NCBI GenBank assembly: GCA_033725935.1
Contig: MU867126.1
Coordinates: 121,712 to 185,711 of the forward strand
DNA from: Cladorrhinum sp. PSN259
Lineage: Eukaryota > Ascomycota > Sordariomycetes > Sordariales > Podosporaceae
Length of the DNA stretch: 64,000 bases
Direction of reading: 5' to 3'
Shown here: piece after piece, positions 44,927 to 53,987 of the stretch
Position numbering within the stretch: the stretch's first letter is position 1
Layout of the letters: each line of letters opens with the position of its first letter
Program-made: the position numbers and the translations under genes
Notes under the pieces: generated by a model
What the model was told of the DNA's origin: nothing
Seen by the model: only the letters and a program-made list of their open reading frames with translations
Databases searched by the model: none

Positions 44927-46709
44927 ATGACAATGCAAGACGCAGGCATTACTGGGATAGAAAGTCTCGACCCATATCGCCGCTGTTACTGTGGTAAAGT
45001 GTATCAAACCCTTGCGTCACTTATGCGACATTCACGGACTTGCCCTGCACTTACCGAGGATTGCAAGGCAGTACTTTGTGTCCTCTCGTGCCTCGAACCG
45101 CGGCCGGTTCCCGCAGATTTACTCTATCGTGCATTGCGTCCATTCCGGACTTGGAATGAGAATGGGAACGAGTCCCGCGACCGTCTAGCAGGGTCGGAAC
45201 CCGTGTTCAGCACGTTTGAACGGCTAGACCGAGCCGTCCAGGTGGCATGCGCAATCCCAGCAGTCCAGCCGACCGATAGTGCCATTGTGCCTGACACGGA
45301 TGGTTACCCTTGGTGGGCCGATCGGGACCTTGCTATCGAGGCACAGTGCCGAATCTTCATTCACAATGAACTCATTCAACGAGATCAGGAGCAGCTTCTG
45401 CGCTGGCGGCTGGAAACCTTGAGAGTTGTGTTACACGCCTTCCCGCACCAGGATCTTGACACACAGTACGAACACTTGAAAACACCCCTCGACCTGACTT
45501 GGTGTTGCTAATAGCATAGATAGATTCATTGAAAGAGGGCAGGCTTTTTTCCCCTTTGTGCTTCCGGCACTCCGAGAAATTCCAGCCGAGGCCCTACACC
45601 CACGCGAGATTGAAAGGGCAGTCTATGTGTGCGTTGCCGGCACGGCATTTGGATCCCCGTCAGTTAAGCGGGCGGCCCTCGAGGTAGCCCAATCCTTGGT
45701 GCACCGGGTCGCCCCTTCTCCGCTTGCCCAAAGTATTCAGGTCCGTCAGATGCAGCTTTGTTTGCTAAACAGCCAGCCGATCCCTTCTTCCTTCTTTCCC
45801 GGTCCGGGGCGCAAAGGAAACGCGCAGCTTGCAGAGTATCTGCTCGTCAAAGCGCAGCGCTCTGCAGAAGAGGGGCAGATATCTCAGTCATGGCAGTTCA
45901 TCGGCCAGTGGGCGCCTGCCTACGCGGCCCAGCCCTCTCTTCTAGAAAGCATAATGAGTTTTCGTATTGATTTGATGAAAGGGAAGCTGAGTCGGTATCA
46001 GGGCGAGTTCTCCCAGTCACGTCTCTACCTCGAGCCCCTTGCCACCCAGTATCCTGCGCCCCAAGCCCAGTTTCTTTGCCGGTTACATCTCGTCTCGGTC
46101 TACGGGGAGCTTGCCCTCTGGGACAAGGGAAGGACTTTACTGGCAGAAACTGTTGCTACGGCGGACTCGCGGAAAAGACTGCTGCAGTTAAGTCTCGCCG
46201 AGTTTCATCTCGCTCGAGGACTTGACGGGTCGGATGAGGAACTTGCCGCTGCAGAGAGACTATTTCTTGGCCTTTTCGACAGTTATGAGAAAGTGGCTTT
46301 GCCTCGACGAGCAGCAAAGCGCAACTTCGCTCGTGTCTGTCTCGGTCTGGCAATTGTCAGCCATATGCAGCGGCGTGGCAGGTCACATTTTTCTCTATTG
46401 CGAGCATTGAACGATTGGCGGCTCGCATATGATGCCTGCTTGGAAAGTGCAATCCAGGGCACCGAGCCAGGCTTTCCTGCATTGATATGTTTGCTGTCTC
46501 TCGCGGAAATCAAAGCTTCATTGGAGGACACCACTCTAGCGCAGGATTTGCACCGTGCTCGGGAAATTTGGGGCGAACTCGGGCGCCGAGAGTGCAACCA
46601 GCGATTCTATTTTGCAAACATCGGCACAAGATGGGCGGATTTGGTCTCTAATTGGCTTGAGACTGCCGGCATCCCTCAAGTGCTTCCGCGGTGGGGGGCA
46701 GGCGGCTAA
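44927..46709 (+). CDS. C2HC-finger protein resembling the non-NTPase parts of a fungal NLR
   Basis: A 574-residue protein in two exons (44927-45465, 45524-46709). The 58-nt intron has donor GTACGA, a TGCTAAT branch and acceptor ATAG; without it the frame stops at 45511. The start used is the ATG of MTMQDAG. Residues ~20-40 hold a Cys2-His-Cys finger (CYCGKVYQTLASLMRHSRTC). Next, AVLCVLSCLEPRPVPADLL, then a helical stretch ending IFIHNELIQRD and LRVVLHAFP, resembles the winged-helix region that follows NB-ARC/NACHT in fungal NLRs. The remaining ~390 residues are all-helical and TPR-like (LAEYLLVKAQRSAEEG, SRYQGEFSQSRLYLE, LLQLSLAEFHLARG). No P-loop or Walker motif is present. A regulatory or decoy role in allorecognition is inference from resemblance only. 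Confidence 0.75.
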
Positions 46710-47227
46710 CCCTCCAGCATGTTGTCGTGGTCATTGGCAATGGAGGGTTTTGGATGGATTGCGAGAGTGAAACATTGATTCTGCGTGATTTTATGATACA
46801 TGTTTTGGTATTGATGCTATCTTTACAACTCTAGGCTTATCGCATGACCTGAACAGCTTGAGCCTGGAGCGACTTTGGAGTTTCCAGATGACAAACCTTC
46901 ATTTCTGAGTTTCTGGACGACATATTTTATTTTCAAGATATCAGGTTCTTTTTTCGATAAATTTGCGGTACCAGACATGTGTTCCCGGAACGAGCCAGCA
47001 ACGGCTCAAGCAAGTACATGTAATGCTCAAACTAATTTAAAAAATAATATGTAACATTGTGAAATATATATATATGACAACAGCTGTTTGTAAAGTTATT
47101 AGGAATTAAAACTAAATGAACCAAAAATCTATCCAAAAAAAAACCAAAAAAACCCCTTATTAAATGTGATGGTTTTTTAAATTCTTTTTTTCTTCTTCTT
47201 TTCTTCAAATTTGGAGCACTGATATTT
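46710..47227. other. Gap between convergent genes
   Basis: The 3' flanks of the NLR-like gene (+) and the Cys-rich gene (-). AT-rich with A-runs near 47130; nothing else is seen. Confidence 0.55.
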
Positions 47228-48136
47228 CTAAGACGACCTACAACACTTGTATAACCATCCGATAATCGAACCGACAGCCACCAGGCCACAGGGAATACCC
47301 ACGGCCAGGGCGATCTTATCCGCCGTTGACAGGCCTTCCTTCTCGTCTGACTTTTTTTTTTCTTGAAGTGCCTCATTGGTGGAAGTCGGTGACTCTGAAG
47401 AGGTAGAACTTGAAGTCGATGAGCGCGACACAGATGGCGTTGGGGTCGGACTTGGAGTGGGAGCGCCGCCGCCGCCGCCGCCTGTTGCTGTAGCGTACGC
47501 CCAGTGGGGATTGCCGGTGGCGTAGGAAGTCGCTCCACACCAAGTGGCCGAGTAGCCAGCGGGTGCCGCCGTGCCGGCATAGGTGAGTTTGTTGCAGTAT
47601 GGGTATCCGGCTTTCGTGCAAACTGCAGTGTTTTGTCCGATCACGTAGCCGTTGCGTGTCAGACTTGCGTACACGGCGCTGTGGATACATGTAGTTCCCG
47701 GATTGCAGTCGGATAGGGCTTTGCTGGTGGCACAGCAAAAGACGGAGGAAAGCGCGCTGTCCGTTACGCAGCGCTGGTCGGATGCGCACGAGTAGGGGTA
47801 GTTTATCTGAGACCAGTGGTTAGATGGCACTTTTCGTGTTTGAATTTTGTAAAGGGCTTTCTATTATCTGCTTACGTCGCCCGAAAAGAAGCCGCATGTT
47901 TGCGCGCCATTCTGCCGTTTGAGTAGTTTAGGTTCTTGAATAGGTGGTGGAGTTGTCGTTGGTGGACTCTCGTGAGTGTCGATCGTCGCGGTCGATATGT
48001 CCGAAATGAGTTGGTGTTGAGCCTGTTGTTTAAATGGTATTATGAACGCGTGGGCATTAGGTACAGCAAAAAATGAAAAGGTGATATAAACAAGGATGTG
48101 AAATAATACTCTAAAACCGAATGATCGTAAAATCAT
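47228..48136 (-). CDS. Cys-rich type I membrane protein with a Kex2-type processing site
   Basis: A cell-surface protein of 279 residues. Exons 48136-47876 and 47806-47228 flank a 69-nt intron (GTAAGC...CTCAG). The start is the ATG of MILRSFGFRV before a signal peptide ending near PNAHA. A Ser/Thr/Pro-rich propeptide ends with LLKR, a dibasic Kex2 site, followed by QNGAQTCGFFSGD. The ectodomain has about ten Cys (CASDQRCVT, FCCATSKALSDC, TTCIHSAVY, YPYCNK). A Gly6 run and a Ser/Thr/Pro stalk follow. The membrane helix is near the C-terminus (IALAVGIPCGLVAVGSIIGWLY), ending in KCCRSS. The layout (Cys-rich head, stalk, helix, short tail) recurs among ascomycete surface sensors and self/nonself candidates. 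The ligand is unknown. Confidence 0.8.
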
Positions 48137-50033
48137 TATGAGAGGAGTGCCTTTTTCAGGGAGCCCTATACATGTAGCAAAAACATGTAAACGAGCGCCC
48201 AAAAAAAAACTCTCAAGATGATAAGCGAGTTCCTTTTGAAGTATTTAAATAACAGTTGTCGTTGCCGCCAGCCCTGTCGATTACCTGTATGCAGTGTAAC
48301 TCAGCTATGGCAAAGCCACCTCCGCATGCATTCAGCCCTGGGCTTGAGAGTCAGTCAGTCGGCGACCATTAAACCTGGATGGGCGCTTTTTCTTTCTTCA
48401 GCTTAGCATATGCACGTGTACCTGTACACGTGTTGTCCAGCTTGCCTTAAACTCCACTTTCGATATCTCTCCCGTCCCTTATTTTATACAGTTCCCGAAA
48501 AGAGTCTAGCAGGAAAAGGGGACGTGATGAATTCCGACTTTTGTTGAGCACACATGTTCAAAGACCCCCAAATTTTGATCTCGTTCGCCTCGGAAAAAGA
48601 GCCATTTAGACGCATCTGCAGGATATATATAGCCCTCTGGGTGTATTGGTGCCCTCAGAGCCTGGCGTGAGGCGTGGGTCAGAAGATGCTAGCGTGCTTC
48701 CTAGCCCCAACGATACAGCGCACCCTGGCTGCTACACACACCATGATGAGAACGTCTCAGTGGTCGCTCATTCAATGTGGATTGCACAGCCGCAACTTGC
48801 ACGGATATTTTTGACGTCCTAGAAATTCAGGTTCAGCAACCCCTGTACACATGTTCTTCTTTTGGTCTGTTTGAGGGTAAGGGCGTGATCGCTTCTTATG
48901 AACGGCTTCCTGAACACACGTTTATTCATGTGAACTGATGCAGAATGCTGATTGGAATCTCCATGAACAAATTCCCAGAAAATCCCCACATATTTTAATT
49001 CCGCTATTTCCACCAACGTATTTACTAGGATTTCCCGAATTCTCTTGAACGGCTTCAGAACCAACAATGCTAAAAACGACTTCTTTTTCCTAAAAGACGA
49101 AGCCATCCACAGTAGGCCCTAACCCTCAAATCTTTTCAGAAATCACCAGCCTTGCAAAAAAGGCTCCCAAGTGCTCAACACTGGATCCTCCAGATACCAA
49201 CACCTACCACACCAACCGCTTCCGAACGCCGGCACTCCGTTTAGGTTATGGCACTCCGTTAGGCTTATGCGGATAACGCTAATAGTGCTTAGTATGAAAA
49301 ATCTCTCAATTAATCACTACTGCTATAGACACATAATAGACTCTTAAAGAGCCATTTACTACAGTGGTTTGCCCTGGTTTAGCTCTCTCAGCCTCGTCGG
49401 AATAGATGCCCGGTGCCGGTGGGGTGGTAGTTTAGTAATAATGTCATGATACATTTCAGGATGGTATACTAGTAGCTATCACCGACACGCTGATCTCGGC
49501 GTTACCAGACATGCTCAGTCTAGTTAACAGCATCGTGCGCACTACCAGCAGATGATAAGTGTTTAAACACAGACCCCCAGACTTGTGGAACAAAGCTGCC
49601 TTTTGATGTGGGACTTGTGCAATGGAGAGAGTGGACTGGCCACGTGCTAGCTAGGAAATCGCAGGATTGTCTTTTTGACACTATTATATTTTCGCTTCAC
49701 GTGGAGAATTTGAATACCTTTTGTATCGTGCCATGCTTTTCCTGTTCCTGGCTTGGACGGGTCTTGGTACTGCCGAGATTCTTGTGTTGGTGACTTTTTT
49801 GGTGTCAAGATCAGTCCCAGAGAAACACAAATTCGTTGACGTTGCAATATCAAGACTAAAGAGTGACAATTCCATAATTAGAAAAAAGAGGGAGCAACTT
49901 AACGCCAGTCTTCTTAAATCAACTATTCAAGGCAAATCAATTCCATTGTCCAACATCCAATAATTCCCATCACTGATTACTTATTAATCCCCCACAACTA
50001 CCAAACATCACCGACTCAAAAGCCACTCCAAAA
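48137..50033. other. Gene-poor stretch of the accessory block
   Basis: About 1.9 kb without a convincing gene. Short frames at 48819-49106 (-) and 49733-49963 (+) have no recognisable features. A patch at about 49200-49450 is rich in TA dinucleotides with two near-copies of GGCACTCCGTT(T)AGG, and may be a degraded repeat. Confidence 0.45.
49223..49260. repeat. Two adjacent imperfect copies of GGCACTCCGTTTAGGTTAT
   Basis: The first reads GGCACTCCGTTTAGGTTAT; the second, directly after, reads GGCACTCCGTTAGGCTTAT. They sit at the edge of an AT-rich patch and could be the end of an old mobile element. Confidence 0.4.
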
Positions 50034-50303
50034 CTACTTGTTAGAAGAACCCGCCTCGTCACCTTCAGAAGGAGGGTCAGGCGGCGGAGTCAACTTGAAA
50101 GACTCGTAATGCGGCCCGTCATCCTTGGCCTTGCCTTTATCCACCACTGGCGCTGGCTCCGGCTCCGGCTCTAGCTCAGGCTCTGGCGCAGGAGCTGGAG
50201 CTGGGGCTGGTGCAGGTGCTGGGGTATCATCTTTCTTTTTACCCTTCTTGTCCTTATCCTTTTTCCAGTGAGGAATTACTATTTCTAGTCTGGGTGTGGT
50301 CAT
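50034..50303 (-). CDS. Small ORF with Pro-Ala/Pro-Glu repeats
   Basis: Eighty-nine codons from an ATG: a short hydrophobic start (RLEIVIPHWKK), a Lys-rich stretch, alternating APAPAPAP and EPEPEPEP, then a polar tail (GPHYESFKLTPPPDPPSEGD). It has an ordered layout and ends with a clean stop. No family is recognised. It may be a small disordered protein or a chance frame over a dinucleotide-like repeat. Confidence 0.35.
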   Translation of the reverse strand: MTTPRLEIVIPHWKKDKDKKGKKKDDTPAPAPAPAPAPAPEPELEPEPEPAPVVDKGKAKDDGPHYESFKLTPPPDPPSEGDEAGSSNK

Positions 50304-51420
50304 GGCAGAAACTTGTGATTCAGTTTGGTGAAGTAGTTGCCGCGTTGCTGGTAAGTAGGTCTGTACTGGGAGTATTTGATATCCGAGGTTTCTGTTTTGT
50401 AAATGTTTTAATTGATGCTGTTCGTTTGCTTGGTGGGGGTTGTTGATGTGTTGTCGCTACTTGTGTACATGTACAAAGTTGATGAATCGTTTCAAACCAG
50501 CCTGTCCTTGGGACAAGTATGTATGTACAGTAGTCTATTTAAAGGCGGATTCTGGCAGATGTTGTGCGACTGTATAACGGGTATCACATACCACATTGTC
50601 GGGAACGTCATGGTGTTACAGTTCGCACAAAGGCAGGTGACGGGATGTTATTGTTGTGAAACCATGGAATTTATGATGCGGAAACAAGCCGTATGTTATA
50701 GTATCTTGTAGCTTAGCTGTTGTTGGTGAGATGAACCAAGTGGAGAGCAGGTGTTGAATCAGTATGCTCAAATGAAGATTCTTAGTGACCAGCGGGATAG
50801 ATTCTGCCACACATCGCACACTTCAATACGAAGTGACACTGTCACTGACAGGAAACTAGATAGGCAGCATGTATTTCTTTCCGCAGAGGAAGATGGAATC
50901 TATTGCAATAAATCGTCTGATAAAGTTGTTTGAGTAAAGTGATGGCCTATCACCGCACAGCTTGTGGGTTTTAATGTCTGGATTTGTCTTCTCTCCTTTC
51001 TTTTCCTTTTTCTTTTCTTTTTCTTTTTCTTTTTATTCTTCTTTGCCTTCTTTTCGATGCAGTTCCATTGCAAAGAATACTTTCCACTCAACACCCGACT
51101 CCTAGCGCGTCCCAATATACAGTTTATTATTTTCTTTCCATGTCCTGTTTGTTGTTGTTGAGCACAACTAAACCCTGGGACCTCGAACGCTGAACATTGA
51201 ACACTGCCAAAGCCGCGATCTGCCGATCACCCGCTCCGTGTCTTCCCGCCCCACATGCCCGATGCCGCTCGGAAAAACGCTTTGCCTGTATTTGGTACAA
51301 CCCGGGACAACAGCCGGGCTCCACTTTGCTCTGCTGAATAAACGTCACTTTTTGAATTCATGAGATTTTACTTTTTGAGCATCATCAACTCTCAAATATA
51401 TCATCTCAAAAATAAGCAAA
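50304..51420. other. Intergenic region upstream of the barrel-hydrolase fusion
   Basis: Promoters of the small - strand ORF and the fusion gene, with a CTTTTT-type pyrimidine run at 50995-51040. No gene is seen. Confidence 0.5.
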
Positions 51421-53034
51421 ATGGCTGGCATGCTCTACGTTACAATGGAGCCCCGGGAGGGTCTCAACCCGGACCAGTTCCACGAGTGGTACAACAACGA
51501 GCACGGACCGACCCGCCAGAGACTCCCGCACATCTTCACCAACGGCCTCCGCTACTGCGCTACCGACGGTCAAAAGCCAACATTTTTGGCCAACTACGAT
51601 GTCACGGACATGAGCCATCTCGATACGCCCATATACACTGATCTTCGTGCCAACCGAACCCCTCGTGAGGCTGCCACCATTGGCCAGGTCGACGTCGACA
51701 GAAAGTTCTTTGACCTCTTGGCCACCCAGCAGAGCTCTTCATTCAACCCGATCGAGTCCTTGACGGATGCCGAGGCTGAGGGCCAGGTGCTCATCTCAGT
51801 CGAAGTCTCTCTCAAGCCAGGAGTCGAGGGCGCGGAAGAGCAGGTAACCAAGTGGTACGTCGAGGAGCACCTGCCGATGTTGTCCAAGATCCCTGGATGG
51901 CTTCGCAGCCGTGTTTTCCGGACACCATCCGTCATTGAGGGTGGCAAGGATGTCAAGATTGTGACTCTGCACGAGTACAAGAAGGAGAACGGTCTCGAGG
52001 GCCCCGAGCACAAGGCCTCAATGGATACTCCATGGCGTACTGAGGTCTTTGACAAGTACATCACCTCCAAGGGCCGCAGGACATATGAGCTCTTTTACGT
52101 CTTTGGACCTGGCCCCAGAGACTTGGACTCGCTTTCCCGTCTCCCAGAATCTGGTGCTTTCTCGACGGCCGACAAGACCATTTCAACCACTCCTGGATTG
52201 AAGACGGCTGTCATCAACGCCTTCGTCCATGCTAGCGATGGTATGACTATCCCCTACAGACTCGAGGGTAACACTTCCCCTACCGCTCCTGTGGTTGCCT
52301 TCTCCAACTCCCTCCTCACCTCTCTTCACATGTGGGACGACTTTGTTGCGATCCTCAAGGAGGCCCGCCCAGACCTCCGTATTCTCCGATATGACGACCG
52401 TGGCAGACACTCTGTCCCCGAGCCCGCTGTGCCCGCTACCCTTGACATGCTTGCCGATGATCTTGCGACTCTTGTTAAGGGTTTGAGAATCACCAAGCTG
52501 CACGCTCTCATCGGTGTTTCCAGAGGCGGCGCCACCACGCTCAAGTTTGCCCTCAAGTACCCCGAGCTTCTGGACCGTTTTGTCGCCTGCGACTTTAATG
52601 TTGCCAGTAGCGATGCCAACACCCAGGCATGGAAAGATCGTATTGCCATTGCTGAGGGTCCCGATGGCGGAATCAAGAAATTGGCCCCTGTTACTGTTGA
52701 GAGATGGTTCCACCCTCACACCATGACTGCCAAGCCCGAGATTGCCAAATGGATGACCGAGATGGTTGCGAACAACAGTGTTCAGGGCTTCAGGTATGGA
52801 TGCCAGGCTCTCTGGGGATACAACATGCGGGAAGAGATGAAGAGCTGCAAGGTCAAGGGGTTGCTTGTCGTTGGTGATGGTGATGGGAAGGGTGCCCTCG
52901 TCAAGGCGATGGAAGGCTTCAAGGATAACGTGGGTGGCAAGGGAGCAGAGCTGAAGATTGTTCCGACGTCGGGACACTTGCCAATGAGCGAGTCACCGAA
53001 GGAGTTCTGGGAAGCTGTCAAGTCATTCTTGTAG
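51421..53034 (+). CDS. Fusion of two EthD/DABB-type barrels with an alpha/beta hydrolase
   Basis: A 537-residue single-exon protein, probably cytosolic. Residues 1-110 form a dimeric alpha-beta-barrel-like unit (MLYVTMEPREGLNPDQFHEW, YNNEHGPTR). A second, similar unit lies at about 120-225 (QVLISVEVSLKPG, KWYVEEHLPMLSKIPGW). From about 265 an alpha/beta hydrolase of the 3-oxoadipate enol-lactonase type begins. Its nucleophile elbow GVSRGG carries Ser367; the C-terminal TSGHLPMSE carries His519. The oxyanion region is near APVVAFSNSLLTSLHMWDDF and RYDDRGRHS. The EthD/DABB domain alone often acts on small phenolic or polyketide compounds, so an enzyme that rearranges and hydrolyses an aromatic or lactone substrate is inferred. 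No biosynthetic genes lie beside it. Start is the ATG after AAGCAAA. Confidence 0.93.
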   Translation: MAGMLYVTMEPREGLNPDQFHEWYNNEHGPTRQRLPHIFTNGLRYCATDGQKPTFLANYDVTDMSHLDTPIYTDLRANRTPREAATIGQVDVDRKFFDLLATQQSSSFNPIESLTDAEAEGQVLISVEVSLKPGVEGAEEQVTKWYVEEHLPMLSKIPGWLRSRVFRTPSVIEGGKDVKIVTLHEYKKENGLEGPEHKASMDTPWRTEVFDKYITSKGRRTYELFYVFGPGPRDLDSLSRLPESGAFSTADKTISTTPGLKTAVINAFVHASDGMTIPYRLEGNTSPTAPVVAFSNSLLTSLHMWDDFVAILKEARPDLRILRYDDRGRHSVPEPAVPATLDMLADDLATLVKGLRITKLHALIGVSRGGATTLKFALKYPELLDRFVACDFNVASSDANTQAWKDRIAIAEGPDGGIKKLAPVTVERWFHPHTMTAKPEIAKWMTEMVANNSVQGFRYGCQALWGYNMREEMKSCKVKGLLVVGDGDGKGALVKAMEGFKDNVGGKGAELKIVPTSGHLPMSESPKEFWEAVKSFL

Positions 53035-53987
53035 GTTAGATACATGTAGTTTTAGGAGCAATGTGAATATAGTAGGACCAAAAAAGCCCAATGGTGGGCC
53101 TCACTACATCCGACAAAGTGTGCCAGCTCACCATACCGGGTCAGATGTATGCCAAGCAGCCTCCAGGACCTACCAATATAGTGGGACTTCATTAGGCGAC
53201 CACATTATGCACGTCCAATTCCCTAAAGGAGGGTATACCGGAGGATGGATATATATATATATATGGCTAGGAAGGTCACAGAGGGAGGGCTCCGATTAAG
53301 CACAGGTAGCGAAGAGAGTGTGAGGCCTGGAAGGCCTTCGAAAGGGTATAATTAGGCTTATGGATTCCAACGAGATTGATAAGAACCAATGATCTTTGAG
53401 GCTATAACAGAACATTACACTGATTTGAACTACAGTTTTAAGCCGTCTTCAAGCCCCTTGTAACAGCCTCAATGTAGCCCACAAAGTATTAGATGACAAC
53501 AGGTTTTAGCAAGGGCGGATTGGATGCCAACCTGGAATCGGATGAATACCAAGGCAGGACTTGCACCTCGATCGATCCATGACCAAACTCAAATCAGTGC
53601 CTCTTCTAACCGTTCCTGCCTTCAACATAAAACCCCTTCCCACTCGGTCCGAGACGGAAGTCTCCAAGTTTTGGAAGTTGCGTCCCGACTGAGCTCAGCC
53701 AGGCTGAAGGGTCTGGCCAGGTGGAATCGGCAGGCTGCATTACCCGAATCTGAACCCCGCAGTTGGTGTGACAAGTCCCTCATCGCAAATATCAATGCCC
53801 ATTTCAGGTTCCCCAACCTTCCTTTCTTTGATCCACTTCTGCCTCCAACCAACTTTCCCTGGTACCTTAGCCAAAGTCTTGTCTCCACCCACCAGGAGAT
53901 ACAGGTACCAGGTATGTAAAGTTTCATTCATCTTTCCTACAATACTGAACTAAACCTCGTATTCTTCAAATCGTTTGAACCAGCGCA
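53035..53987. other. Intergenic region with a probable 5' UTR intron of the RdRP gene
   Basis: Contains an (AT)n tract at about 53248-53264. Just before the RdRP start a GTATGT donor (53912), CTAAAC branch and ACCAG acceptor (53983) fit a 72-nt intron ending four bases before the ATG. The upstream open frame does not continue in phase, so this is most likely a UTR intron. Confidence 0.5.

Noticed and set aside
52183..52977. Open frame of 264 codons opposite the barrel-hydrolase fusion
   Set aside because: Shadow of the codon bias on the coding strand; no ATG-proximal features or motifs.
53524..53919. Open frame just upstream of the RdRP gene as an extra coding exon
   Set aside because: The splice site at its end would join out of phase with the RdRP frame, and the peptide has no domain.
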